DNA of 64,000 nucleotides from Pontibacter roseus DSM 17521. GTDB lineage: Bacteria; Bacteroidota; Bacteroidia; Cytophagales; Hymenobacteraceae. This document shows positions 7,980 through 16,427 of this stretch, piece by piece (the stretch's first letter is position 1; every line of letters begins with the position of its first letter). Where the stretch lies: the NCBI RefSeq assembly GCF_000373265.1, contig NZ_KB890761.1, positions 124,001 through 188,000 on the forward strand, given 5' to 3'. A program made the translations under genes and the position numbers. The notes under the pieces were generated by a model, which worked only from the letters and a program-made list of their open reading frames with translations, had not been told where the DNA came from and ran no database searches.

Positions 7980-8687
7980 CTACTCCTTCCTCCGCAGGTA
8001 TATGTCGTTGCTGATACTCTCCAGTTTGATAGCCGACCCTCCGCCGCCCACGTTCCCTATCAGCTCATAGCCTACCATGGGAGCCTCCTGCTTTTTGCCA
8101 GCCAGGTCAATGTCCAAATCAGAGTACACTTCGCCAGTGATGGTTTTCAGGGCCACTGCAGCCCCTTTGTTAGCTGACCAGTTCATGTCCACGAACCCGC
8201 TGATGGACTTGGCACTTACCGGGCCGGTTAAGCCCCTCAACTCTATATTACCGTTAATCGTCTCGACTGTCAGGTCGGCGTTGGCGGGCACAAAAATCTC
8301 GTAGTTGATATCTGCACAGGTAAAGTTGCGGGTTCCGTCGTTGTCAGAGATATTGATGGATTGATTGCTGCCCGGACAGTCTGCTGCCTGACCTTTCTTT
8401 GTCAGTTCCTGATCCAGGTCTACCAGCACCCGGGCACTGTTGTTGTCGCTCTCAAACTTCAGCTGCAGTGCGTCATTCAGTTTGCCGCTGTTTATCTGGT
8501 AGGTGACTTTGATGGAGGCTTCCTTCTTGTCCCAGGCAGTGATTTTGATGTTATCTCCGAATTTAAGCTGCAGGACCACTTTCTTGTTGGCCGGCACCTC
8601 CAACGTTTTCTCTACTGTTTTGCTCTGGGCCTGCACGCCTGTTGCCATCACCAGCCACAGCAAGGCCATTGTCCATATCTTCTTCAT
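7980..8687 (-). CDS. DUF4097-type beta-repeat exported protein (A)
   Basis: 235 residues with a signal peptide (MKKIWTMALLWLVMATGVQAQ). The body is a run of short beta-strand repeats typical of DUF4097, a predicted beta-helix/adhesin-like fold: ADLTVETINGNIELRGLTGPVSAKSIS and the SNDIYLRRK terminus are diagnostic. No catalytic motif is seen. It is the last gene of the four-gene sigma-factor operon, 34 bases after its DUF4097 neighbour. Such proteins often accompany ECF sigma/anti-sigma pairs in this phylum. A role in envelope sensing or structure is inference. Confidence 0.8.
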   Translation of the reverse strand: MKKIWTMALLWLVMATGVQAQSKTVEKTLEVPANKKVVLQLKFGDNIKITAWDKKEASIKVTYQINSGKLNDALQLKFESDNNSARVLVDLDQELTKKGQAADCPGSNQSINISDNDGTRNFTCADINYEIFVPANADLTVETINGNIELRGLTGPVSAKSISGFVDMNWSANKGAAVALKTITGEVYSDLDIDLAGKKQEAPMVGYELIGNVGGGGSAIKLESISNDIYLRRKE

Positions 8688-8721
8688 AGTCAGGATAAGT
8701 TTATATGATTACCAAGTCTCT

Positions 8722-9579
8722 TTATTTGCTTTTGCGGATATACATATCGCCGCTGATGGTGTACAGGTTCATCTCCACGCCACCGCCGTTGGTCTTGCCT
8801 TCAATGTTGTTGCCCCCCGTCACGCGAGGCAGGTTGCTTTTGGAGTCTTTGGCGATGTTCATGTCAAAGTCTGAATAGATTTCGCCCTGTATGGTCTTCA
8901 GCTTGAAGTCGGCCTTCGTGTTGGACGGCAGGTGGATGTCCACGGTGCCGGCTACCGTGGAGATGGCGCTGGGCTTGGATTGGTTCAGGCTGGCGAACTT
9001 GATGACCATGTCGCTGCTGGTGGCATTCGCTACCACAGGACCTGTGATATTGGTGAGCGTGGCGTTGCCGTTGTTGAGTTTCAGTTCTATCTCGCCCGCC
9101 ACATCGTTTATACTTAAGTCACCACCGGTCCAGTTCGTCTCTTCGAACCTTACCGAGGCATTTTTAGGAACTCGGATGGTATAGTTGCCATCCTGCCTGG
9201 AGGCCTTGGTGATGGTGAGCGTGTTTTTGTCTTTTGCCACGGACAGGCCCATACCTGTGTTATCCTCTGCCTGGTTGTAGAGGGGTTTCAACCCAGCGGC
9301 ACGGGCAGGCGGAGCAGTATAGCTACTGGCCTCTATGACCACCTCGTCGGAGTTATGCCCTACCACTTTCACATCGCTGTTATGCATCAGGATGATGACT
9401 TGGTTGCCCTTGCTGTTGCCCAGCTTATTTTTGTAGACGAGTGGTTTGTTTTGTGATGCCTCCATTGGTTCGGCAAAGCCAAACTGTATTGGATTAGGTC
9501 CATTGTTGCCTACATGCGCAAGCACAGGCGTGGTGCCGAGCAGGAGACAAGCTGCTGCTACTAGTGTTAGTCTTTTCAT
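8722..9579 (-). CDS. DUF4097-type beta-repeat exported protein (B)
   Basis: 285 residues with a signal peptide (MKRLTLVAAACLLLGTTPVLA). It shares with its neighbour the repeated strand pattern and the same C-terminal signature (VEMNLYTISGDMYIRKSK versus the IYLRRK end of protein A), so the two are probably paralogues from an old duplication. The middle holds VDIHLPSNTKADFKLKTIQGE, typical of DUF4097. The gene lies 33 bases downstream of the HEAT-repeat gene in the same operon. Confidence 0.8.
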   Translation of the reverse strand: MKRLTLVAAACLLLGTTPVLAHVGNNGPNPIQFGFAEPMEASQNKPLVYKNKLGNSKGNQVIILMHNSDVKVVGHNSDEVVIEASSYTAPPARAAGLKPLYNQAEDNTGMGLSVAKDKNTLTITKASRQDGNYTIRVPKNASVRFEETNWTGGDLSINDVAGEIELKLNNGNATLTNITGPVVANATSSDMVIKFASLNQSKPSAISTVAGTVDIHLPSNTKADFKLKTIQGEIYSDFDMNIAKDSKSNLPRVTGGNNIEGKTNGGGVEMNLYTISGDMYIRKSK

Positions 9580-9612
9580 ATTGCTTATTTGCTATTGTTG
9601 ATGTGAAATGCT

Positions 9613-10386
9613 TTATATCAGTATACCCAGGCCTTCAGCGGCTTTGTCTTTCACGATGGGCAGCAGGTCTTTCCGCTGGGTCAGGTCCTCCAGCTCGCCG
9701 ATGGCCTCCTTCTCTTTGATGCTTACCAGCATGTCAATCAGGGTCAGCTGCATCAGCGGGTCCGTCTGGCGCCTTAAGGACGTCACCAGGGCCTGGCGCA
9801 CTTCTTTTTTATGATGGAACCGGTAGAGCGCCTCCGAGGCTGCCACCCGCACGTTCACGTTCGGGTCCTCGTTCATGGTGGTAATCAACACCTGGATTAT
9901 CCCATCTGGCTGCTCGGCACCGAACTCCTGGCTCACTAGCTGGATGCGCTCGCTTGCCGAGGCACCCGAAGCCAGCGCCCGTTTCATCTCCTGCACTTCC
10001 TCCCGCAGGGCGGCCAGTTCTGCATTTGGCTCTGTCGCCGTGCCCTGGTCATACTGCCTGCCAACCCAAAAGGCCCCCAAGACGAGCAGGATGCCCGCCG
10101 CCACGCGCCAATAGGAAGCGAGTCCCTGCACTACCGGGAAGAACAGTTGTTTCGCTCGCGGCTCCTGCTGCTCTATCTTTTCGAAAAGCCAGTCATCCGA
10201 TAAGGCATCATCCGGCTGCTCTTCCTGCTGCTTGGCGTAGTATCGAAAGGGGGCGGCTTGTGCCTTCAAGTGCTCCGGCAACTCCGCAGGGTCGTTGAAA
10301 AACGCCTGCAGCTGCTTTTCCTCGGCTAAGTCCGTTTCGCCTTCGTAATACTTTTGCAGCAGCTCTTCTATGTTATCCGACTTCAT
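9613..10386 (-). CDS. Single-pass membrane protein with anti-sigma-like N-terminus and HEAT-like C-terminus
   Basis: 257 residues. The N-terminal ~85 residues are cytoplasmic-like and resemble short anti-sigma regions (EELLQKYYEGETDLAEEKQLQAFF). One membrane segment lies at about residues 92-110 (VAAGILLVLGAFWVGRQY). The C-terminal part has HEAT-type helices (DPNVNVRVAASEALYRFH and QLTLIDMLVSIKEKEAIGELE), presumably in the periplasm. It overlaps the sigma-factor gene by 14 bases, the classic arrangement of a sigma/anti-sigma pair. I infer it holds the sigma factor at the membrane until a periplasmic cue reaches the HEAT domain. No canonical zinc anti-sigma motif is visible. Confidence 0.7.
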   Translation of the reverse strand: MKSDNIEELLQKYYEGETDLAEEKQLQAFFNDPAELPEHLKAQAAPFRYYAKQQEEQPDDALSDDWLFEKIEQQEPRAKQLFFPVVQGLASYWRVAAGILLVLGAFWVGRQYDQGTATEPNAELAALREEVQEMKRALASGASASERIQLVSQEFGAEQPDGIIQVLITTMNEDPNVNVRVAASEALYRFHHKKEVRQALVTSLRRQTDPLMQLTLIDMLVSIKEKEAIGELEDLTQRKDLLPIVKDKAAEGLGILI

Positions 10387-10885
10387 AATTCTCTAGTTTT
10401 AGATAGCCGTCGCGCACGCTTTTGCGGGCTCTCGAAAGTATCACCCGCAGGTTGTTCACCGTTAGGTTCGTAATCTGTTCTATTTCTTCAAAGGAATAGC
10501 CTTCCACGTCACGCAGGTGCAGCACCAGCTTTTGCTGCTCGGGCAGGGCCGCCAGCAGCATGTTCACCTTGCTCATGCTATCTGCCAGCTCCGAGTGCTG
10601 GTAAGGGGTCGCGTCTCCTGAGCGTATGTCCATGTCCGCCACATCCACCATCTGCTTCCGTTTGCGCGACTTCAATTTATCGAGGCACAGGTTCTTGGTA
10701 ATGCTCATGGCGAAGGCCTCTATGCTGTTGTAAGCGTGCAGTTTGTCCTTCTGCGTCCAGAGTTTCAGGAATACATCCTGCAGCATGTCCTCTGCTTCTT
10801 CCTTGTCGTGAAGCAGGAACAGCGCCAGCCGATACAGCTTTTGCTTGGCAGGGAGCACCTTGGTTTTAAACTCTTGAAGTTCCAT
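10373..10885 (-). CDS. ECF-type RNA polymerase sigma factor
   Basis: 170 residues. Region 2 includes DKEEAEDMLQDVFLKLWTQKDKL and region 4 includes LPEQQKLVLHLRDVEGYSFEEIEQITNLTVNNLRVILSRARKSVR, a helix-turn-helix typical of ECF sigma factors. It directs RNA polymerase to a small regulon. The start codon lies only 8 bases from the -10-like box of the adjacent ECF promoter, so the mRNA may be nearly leaderless. First gene of the operon with the HEAT-repeat membrane protein and two DUF4097 genes. It probably activates its own promoter and that of the S41 gene upstream. Confidence 0.93.
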   Translation of the reverse strand: MELQEFKTKVLPAKQKLYRLALFLLHDKEEAEDMLQDVFLKLWTQKDKLHAYNSIEAFAMSITKNLCLDKLKSRKRKQMVDVADMDIRSGDATPYQHSELADSMSKVNMLLAALPEQQKLVLHLRDVEGYSFEEIEQITNLTVNNLRVILSRARKSVRDGYLKLENYEVG

Positions 10886-10893
10886 TCATTAGA

Positions 10894-10924
10894 AGAGACG
10901 ACGTGGGCAGGGAAACATTACAGC
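10894..10924 (-). promoter_or_regulatory. ECF-type promoter of the sigma-factor operon
   Basis: On the minus strand GCTGTAATGTTTCC (10924-10911) is followed after 8 bases by GTCGTCTCT (10902-10894). The two blocks and their spacing recur exactly at 12734-12764. A TGTAA-type -35 with a CGTC -10 is the usual form of ECF promoters. Autoregulation by the sigma factor is inference. Confidence 0.75.
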
Positions 10925-10998
10925 ATATTATCAAAAATATTCCGGGGGATGGGTATAGCGTCCACTGTTTCTGGCAGGCGCTTTTTTTGGTCAGCCTC

Positions 10999-12675
10999 TC
11001 ACCCCCTGGACTGCCCTTTCCTGATGGCTGCCAACAATGCTTTCGCCTGCTTATTGGCTGGCTCCAGTTGAATGGCTTTCTCCAGTATAGCCTTCGCTTT
11101 TTGGGGTTCTTTGCTGAGTAGGTGGGCCTGTGCCAAGCCGAGCATCGGCCACACGGCTTCTTTGTGCAAGGTGCCCATGTACCCGTACCAGCCTGCCGCC
11201 TCCTCGGCTTTTTCAAGGTGCAGCAGGTATGCGCCGAACTCCTTTTCTACGGGCTCTACCATCTCCTGGTCTGTGCGGGGGTCCAGCGCGAACCGTGCGT
11301 ATACCCACAAGGCCTGGTCGAAGCCTGCCCGCTCGTATACCTGCTGTATCGTTTTGGTTATTGATGTCTCAAGCGGCATGTCCAGGACGGCCTCCAGGGC
11401 AGGGTCTCTTCCTTTCAGGTAGTCTCCTGAGGTATAGGCGACAGGTATGTCCGGTGCTGTCCACGGCCGCTTCTCGTCTCCGTTCCAGTCGCGCCAGTAG
11501 ATGGTGGAGACCCGCACCGTCAGCTTGCTGTTCGGCAGCTGCATTTTCCTGGAGTCGCCGTAGGCACTGGGGGAGGAACCGGATGGCTCGCCTACAAATA
11601 GGGTATTGGTATAATATTCTAAATCATTGGCCAGCATCTGGGCCGCCGAGAAGGTTTCCCTGCCAATGAGCGTGTACAGGCCGCCGAACTGGTTGATGCG
11701 GGCGGAACGTGCCAGGGCCAGCACGATGGGGCGGTTGAAGGAGTTGCTGCCGCCCGGATTGTGCCGCAGGTCGAGCACCAGTTTCTTCACCTGCCCTCCC
11801 GCCACGATGCGCTCTATCTTCGCCACAAAGGCAGCCACCGACTCCTCTTCTTTGTTGTAGAGTTCGTTCACCTGCACGTACAGCGTCTGCTCCTCCTCCA
11901 ACACATGCAGCCAATATTTGTTCTTGAGGTTCCGCTGGCTCAAAGGCGGCTCGATACCCAGTGCTTCCGGGGCACCTACAAAGTACTGCTTTTTAAACAA
12001 TGGAATCGGAGACAGCACGATGTCTTCCACCGCTCCTTCCCGTGTCTTTATCTTGAATGTCACCTGCTCCACATCATCGGCTATACCTAGCGCCGCTAAA
12101 AATTCAGGCACTACCAGAAAAGTGGGCGCCAGCAGTTTGAAACCCATCTCGTTGTCATAATGCGTCACGGGGCGCACCTTCTCCAGGGCCTCGGCGGCGG
12201 GTGTGGCACCTATCTGCAGCACCTGCGCCCCCACCAGGTATAGCATTTCCGGTGTGGTTTCTTTGATGAACAACCCATCGTCGAACAAGGCCAGCTTCAC
12301 GGGCAGATGGTTCAGGTATAGGCTCGAATCGGCAGGGGGCGGCGTGGTGGAATGGGCGCGGCTGTAGGCTACTGCCGCATCCTGTGGCAAGGTGAGGCGG
12401 GTATGGCCGTCGCCTATCATCGCGACCAGGCCGGCGAGGCCAACGATAATTTCATGGTCCTGCAGCTGGGGCACCCGGGTATGCAGCACCGCCACAGCAC
12501 TGTCAAATGCCTGCCGCGACACCTTGTTGAAAGGCTCCCGGTGCATTTTGGGCAGCTGTTCCGCCAGGGCTGTCACATCTGCTTGCCACTGTGCCACGCT
12601 GAGCACTTTCGGTTGGGCCTGCAGCAGGCCTTGGGAGAGCAGCAACAAGAAGCCGGTCAGGAATAGAATCTTCAT
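10999..12675 (-). CDS. S41 family (tail-specific protease-like) peptidase with C-terminal TPR segment
   Basis: 558 residues with a signal peptide (ILFLTGFLLLLSQGLLQAQ). The S41 catalytic core is seen in LVLDLRHNPGGSNSFNRP and in GRETFSAAQMLANDLE, where the serine of TFSAA fits the nucleophile, followed by LFVGEPSGSSPSAYGD. The last ~100 residues are helical and TPR-like (KAKAILEKAIQLEPANKQAKALLAAI). Predicted periplasmic or surface peptidase. It lies next to the ECF sigma operon on the same strand and carries the same ECF promoter ~60 bases upstream, so it is a likely member of that regulon. A second S41 gene lies at 17170. Confidence 0.88.
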   Translation of the reverse strand: MKILFLTGFLLLLSQGLLQAQPKVLSVAQWQADVTALAEQLPKMHREPFNKVSRQAFDSAVAVLHTRVPQLQDHEIIVGLAGLVAMIGDGHTRLTLPQDAAVAYSRAHSTTPPPADSSLYLNHLPVKLALFDDGLFIKETTPEMLYLVGAQVLQIGATPAAEALEKVRPVTHYDNEMGFKLLAPTFLVVPEFLAALGIADDVEQVTFKIKTREGAVEDIVLSPIPLFKKQYFVGAPEALGIEPPLSQRNLKNKYWLHVLEEEQTLYVQVNELYNKEEESVAAFVAKIERIVAGGQVKKLVLDLRHNPGGSNSFNRPIVLALARSARINQFGGLYTLIGRETFSAAQMLANDLEYYTNTLFVGEPSGSSPSAYGDSRKMQLPNSKLTVRVSTIYWRDWNGDEKRPWTAPDIPVAYTSGDYLKGRDPALEAVLDMPLETSITKTIQQVYERAGFDQALWVYARFALDPRTDQEMVEPVEKEFGAYLLHLEKAEEAAGWYGYMGTLHKEAVWPMLGLAQAHLLSKEPQKAKAILEKAIQLEPANKQAKALLAAIRKGQSRG

Positions 12676-12733
12676 AGTGGTATAGGCTAGGTAAAGGTAA
12701 TGTTTGGGAAGTGCCGCAGTCCCCTTCCATTAC

Positions 12734-12764
12734 AGAGACGACTAAGGTGCGGAAACATTACAGC
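12734..12764 (-). promoter_or_regulatory. ECF-type promoter of the S41 peptidase gene
   Basis: On the minus strand GCTGTAATGTTTCC (12764-12751), eight bases, then GTCGTCTCT (12742-12734): identical blocks and spacing to 10894-10924. The S41 start codon lies 59 bases downstream. Both sites are also followed closely by AATGGAA. Confidence 0.75.
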
Positions 12765-12967
12765 GCCTGGCCCGTCCTTTTTCCAACACCTGATTGTTGC
12801 CCCCATGTCGCCATCTGAAGCTCCTGCTAGTAGAGCAGAAGCCGCAGTTAATCGATTAAAATGCATTAACAGGCCGTAAACTGCTTTCAGAGCTTTGATT
12901 TGAATGAGCAATTGCCTAAACTTAGTTACCTAAAACCAACCTTATCTAAACCTTAACTGAAAGAACT

Positions 12968-14614
12968 TTGAAACGACGTCATTTTATCGAGCTATCGGCG
13001 CTGGGATTTGGCGGGCTCATGATGCCCTCCATACCTGTGTTCGGCGATATCATCTCCCCGGAGAGAGCGCTGGAGCAGGTAGACCCAGCCCTGAAAAAGC
13101 GGCTGGCTGATGTAGCCCTGAATACAGCCAAGTCAAGCGGTGCCTCTTATGCCGATGTGCGCATAGGCCGCTACCTGCAGCAGTATGTGTTCACGCGCGA
13201 GAAGCAGGTGCAGAACATCGTGAACGCGGAGTCTTACGGCGTGGGCGTGCGGGTGCTGGCCAACGGCACCTGGGGCTTTGCCGCCACATCCGATGTCACA
13301 GACAAAGGTATAGCCAAGGCGACCAACGAGGCCGTGGCCATTGCCAAGGCCAACGCCAAGCTGCAGAAGGAGCCGGTGAGGCTGGCTCCTGTCAAGAGCT
13401 ACGGCGAGGTAAGCTGGAAAACGCCCATCGAGAAGAACGCCTTTGAAGTGCCTATCAACGAGAAGGCCGACCTCCTGCTGGCCGCTAACGCGAAGGCAAT
13501 GGAAAACGGGGCTAACTTCGTCAACTCCGCCCTCTTCCAGATAAACGAACAGAAATACTTCGCCTCCACCGACGGTTCCTACATCGACCAGGACATCCAC
13601 CGCATCTGGCCAAACTTCACGGTGACGGCCGTGGACAAAGCCTCTGGCAAGTTCAGGACCCGCGAGGCGCTAAGCGCTCCTATGGGCATGGGCTACGAAT
13701 ACATGATTCCAAAAGCTGGAGAGAAGATGACAGGCCCTGCGGGCACCGGCCTGATGGGCTACCGCTACGCCTACGACATGCTCGAAGACGCCGCCCTGGC
13801 CGCCAAGCAGGCCAAGGAAAAGCTGACCGCTAAATCCGTGGCTGCCGGCAAGTATGACCTCATACTGGACCCGAACCACCTCGGCCTGACTATACACGAA
13901 TCGGTGGGGCACCCGCTGGAACTGGACCGCGTGCTGGGTTACGAAGCCAACTACGCCGGCACTTCCTTCGCCACACTGGATAAGTGGAAGTCGAAGAACT
14001 TCAAGTATGGTTCTGATAAAGTACACATCTTCGCGGACAAGACCCAAAAAGGCTCGCTTGGCCTGGTGGGATGGGACGATGAAGGCGTGAAGACGAAACA
14101 GTGGGACCTGATAAAGGACGGCGTGCTGGTGAACTACCAGGCCATCCGCGACCAGGCGCACATCATCAATGAGCCGGAGTCGCATGGCTGCGCCTACGCC
14201 GACAACTGGAGCTCGGTGCAGTTCCAGCGTATGCCGAACGTATCGCTGGCCCCGGGCAAGCAGAAGATGAATGTGGACCAGCTCATCAGCGGCGTGGACA
14301 AAGGCATCTACATTGCCGGCCGTGGTTCTTACTCCATTGACCAGCAGCGCTACAACTTCCAGTTCGGCGGCACGGTGTTCTATGAAATCAGCAAGGGCAA
14401 GATTGTAGGTATGCTGGAGGACGTGGCCTACCAGAGCAACACACAGGAGTTCTGGAACTCCTGCGCCGGCTCCTGCGACGAAAGCGACTACCGCCTGTTC
14501 GGTTCGTTCTTCGACGGCAAGGGCCAGCCAAGCCAGGTGAGTGCGGTGTCGCACGGCTCGGCCCACACCCGCTTCAACGGCGTGAACGTGATTAATACGG
14601 CTAGGAAAATCTAG
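12968..14614 (+). CDS. tldD: TldD-type metallopeptidase subunit with twin-arginine-like signal
   Basis: 548 residues starting at TTG 12968. The N-terminus MKRRHFIELSALGFGGLMM looks like a twin-arginine signal, so export of the folded protein is likely, unlike cytoplasmic TldD of E. coli. The zinc motif HESVGH is at residues 310-315 (HExxxH), followed by PLELDRVLGYEANYAGTSF. The C-terminus has QFGGTVFYEISKGKIVGML typical of the family. TldD works with TldE/PmbA to degrade unfolded peptides and to mature some peptides such as microcin B17 and CcdA substrates. Its partner is the pmbA-like gene at 15093, separated from it by an inserted four-helix-bundle element. Confidence 0.9.
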   Translation: MKRRHFIELSALGFGGLMMPSIPVFGDIISPERALEQVDPALKKRLADVALNTAKSSGASYADVRIGRYLQQYVFTREKQVQNIVNAESYGVGVRVLANGTWGFAATSDVTDKGIAKATNEAVAIAKANAKLQKEPVRLAPVKSYGEVSWKTPIEKNAFEVPINEKADLLLAANAKAMENGANFVNSALFQINEQKYFASTDGSYIDQDIHRIWPNFTVTAVDKASGKFRTREALSAPMGMGYEYMIPKAGEKMTGPAGTGLMGYRYAYDMLEDAALAAKQAKEKLTAKSVAAGKYDLILDPNHLGLTIHESVGHPLELDRVLGYEANYAGTSFATLDKWKSKNFKYGSDKVHIFADKTQKGSLGLVGWDDEGVKTKQWDLIKDGVLVNYQAIRDQAHIINEPESHGCAYADNWSSVQFQRMPNVSLAPGKQKMNVDQLISGVDKGIYIAGRGSYSIDQQRYNFQFGGTVFYEISKGKIVGMLEDVAYQSNTQEFWNSCAGSCDESDYRLFGSFFDGKGQPSQVSAVSHGSAHTRFNGVNVINTARKI

Positions 14615-14617
14615 TGC

Positions 14618-14652
14618 GAGTCACGAGTTCTGAGTTCTGAGTCTTGAGTTAT
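14618..14652 (+). repeat. Left heptad-repeat arm of the four-helix-bundle element
   Basis: Five in-phase heptamers of consensus GAGTTCT, the last being GAGTTAT, fill these 35 bases. The arm starts 3 bases after the tldD stop and ends 10 bases before the ATG of the four-helix-bundle gene. It is the inverted counterpart of 15015-15049 (25 of 35 positions match). Confidence 0.8.
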
Positions 14653-14662
14653 ACCTGGTAAT

Positions 14663-15058
14663 ATGGCTGAGAGTATCGTTGCTGCCAAGTCTTATGGTTT
14701 TGCTTTGCGTGTAATAAAACTTTACAAACACCTCACACAGGACCAACGTGAGTTTGTGCTAGCAAAGCAGGTACTACGAAGCGGGACATCTATTGGAGCT
14801 AATGTAGAGGAGGCTTTAGGCGGACAAAGCAAAGCTGACTTCAGACATAAGTTAAGTATAGCTTTAAAAGAAGCGCGAGAAACTAGCTACTGGCTGCGCC
14901 TTCTCAAAGATTCAGAGTTTATCAAGCCAGACGCCTTCAAAAGTATACATGGTGAATGCGATGAATTAATAAGAATGCTGAAAAGCATCATCCTGACTTC
15001 CCAGCAAAAAGAGAATAACTCAGAATTCAGAACTCGAGACTCAGAACTGAACAAGTAA
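14663..15058 (+). CDS. Four-helix-bundle protein of the IVS/S23 type
   Basis: 131 residues, all-helical. The signature LAKQVLRSGTSIGANVEEALGGQSKADFRHKL and the block SIALKEARETSYWLRLL are typical of the family found in 23S rRNA intervening sequences (S23p). Function is unknown; related small bundles form pentamers, and the diversity-generating retroelement protein Avd shares the fold. Here it is outside any rRNA gene, between the tldD and pmbA genes. Its last ~14 codons (NNSEFRTRDSELNK) are read from the right repeat arm, so this tail is probably repeat-derived. Base use is clearly more AT-rich than the flanking genes. I read it as an inserted element. Confidence 0.88.
   Translation: MAESIVAAKSYGFALRVIKLYKHLTQDQREFVLAKQVLRSGTSIGANVEEALGGQSKADFRHKLSIALKEARETSYWLRLLKDSEFIKPDAFKSIHGECDELIRMLKSIILTSQQKENNSEFRTRDSELNK
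15015..15049 (-). repeat. Right heptad-repeat arm of the four-helix-bundle element
   Basis: Read on the minus strand, five in-phase heptamers related to GAGTTCT end inward with GAGTTAT, mirroring the left arm at 14618-14652. The arm is inside the 3' end of the four-helix-bundle coding sequence. The two arms could base-pair in RNA around the gene. Confidence 0.8.
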
Positions 15059-15092
15059 TCCAGTTTGAAATTAAAACAAGAAGCTAAAGAAA

Positions 15093-16409
15093 ATGGCAAT
15101 ATATACAAGAGAACAAGCCGAGGCCCTGCTGAAAAAAGCCCTGGCTTACTCAAAGGCCGATGAGTGTGAGGTAACGCTCAGCGGTACTATCGGCGGCAAC
15201 ATCCGCTATGCCCGAAACGAGGTGTCTACCAGCGGGGCAGACGAAAACGTGGCGATGTCGGTCGAGTCGCGGTTTGGCAAGCGCTCCGGCGTGGCTACCA
15301 TCAACGAGTTCGATGACGCCTCCCTGGAAAAGGTGATACGCCGTGCCGAGGAGATTGCGCGCATCGCACCGGAGAGCCCGGAGTACGTGCCCATGCTCGG
15401 TCCACAGAAATATGTCACCACCAAAGCGCACTTCGATTCCACGGCCAAGATTGACCCAGCCTACCGGGCGGACGCCGCCGCCAAGAGCATAAAAGCTGCC
15501 GCCGACAAAGGCCTGACGGCCGCAGGCTTCCTGGAGCACGCTACCAGCTTCATCTCCCGGCTCAACTCCAAAGGGCTGTTCGCCTACCACCCGTCCACCG
15601 TGGTAGACTTCTCTGTGACCATGCGTACCGAGGATGGAACAGGCTCTGGCTATGTGACTCAGGACTTCAGCGACGCCAGCAAGCTCGACACCGGCAGCGC
15701 CTCCCAGATAGCGGCCAGCAAAGCGGTGAACTCCCGCAACGCCAAAGCCCTTGAGCCAGGCAAGTACACGGTAATCCTAGAGCCAGCCGCTTCTATTGAC
15801 TTGCTGCGCAACATGTTCAACAACATGGACCAGCGCAACGCCGAAGAAGGCCGCAGCTTCCTGAGCAAGCCGGGCGGCAAGACTAAACTGGGTGAGAAAC
15901 TGGTGGATGAGCGCATCACAGTATACTCCGACCCGGCCCATCCTGAGATTCCGACAGCGCCCTTCGCAGGCGACGGGCGCCCGCGCGAGAAGACGACCTG
16001 GATTGAGAAGGGCGTCATCAAAAACCTGTACAACTCCCGCTTCTGGGCCGAGAAAACCGGCGCGAAATCTATCCCTAACCCAGGTGGCGTGGTGATGGAA
16101 GGCGGCAACGCTTCGCTAGAAGACATGATTAAGAACACGAAACGCGGCATCCTGGTGACGCGCCTGTGGTACATCCGCTCCGTGGATCCGCAGACGCTGC
16201 TCTACACCGGCCTCACCCGCGACGGTACCTTCTACATCGAGAACGGCAAAATCCAGTACCCGGTGAAGAACTTCCGCTTCAACGAGAGCCCCATCATCAT
16301 GCTCAACAACCTGGAGGCGCTGGGCCGTCCGCAGCGTATTGGCGGCAACCTGGTTCCGCCGATGAAAATCCGCGACTTCACCTTCACCAGCTTGTCTGAC
16401 GCGGTGTAG
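15093..16409 (+). CDS. pmbA: PmbA/TldE-type subunit
   Basis: 438 residues. It belongs to the TldD/PmbA family (YARNEVSTSGADENVAMSVESRFGKRSGVATINEFDD near the N-terminus; GRPREKTTWIEKGVIKNLYNSRFWAEKTGA and GLTRDGTFYIENGKIQYPVKNFRFNESP near the C-terminus). It lacks the HExxxH zinc motif, as expected of the inactive TldE-type partner that forms a heterodimer with TldD. No signal sequence is visible, in contrast to the tldD product. That is odd if both act together. The gene ends in a hairpin that overlaps the start of the next intergenic stretch. Confidence 0.88.
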   Translation: MAIYTREQAEALLKKALAYSKADECEVTLSGTIGGNIRYARNEVSTSGADENVAMSVESRFGKRSGVATINEFDDASLEKVIRRAEEIARIAPESPEYVPMLGPQKYVTTKAHFDSTAKIDPAYRADAAAKSIKAAADKGLTAAGFLEHATSFISRLNSKGLFAYHPSTVVDFSVTMRTEDGTGSGYVTQDFSDASKLDTGSASQIAASKAVNSRNAKALEPGKYTVILEPAASIDLLRNMFNNMDQRNAEEGRSFLSKPGGKTKLGEKLVDERITVYSDPAHPEIPTAPFAGDGRPREKTTWIEKGVIKNLYNSRFWAEKTGAKSIPNPGGVVMEGGNASLEDMIKNTKRGILVTRLWYIRSVDPQTLLYTGLTRDGTFYIENGKIQYPVKNFRFNESPIIMLNNLEALGRPQRIGGNLVPPMKIRDFTFTSLSDAV

Positions 16410-16427
16410 TCAGCTAACTTATACCTT

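Noticed and set aside
12697-12725. Inverted copy of the ECF promoter on the plus strand (GTAATGTTT)
   Set aside because: It lacks CGTC at the right distance (AGTC instead) and there is no plus-strand gene close enough to use it.
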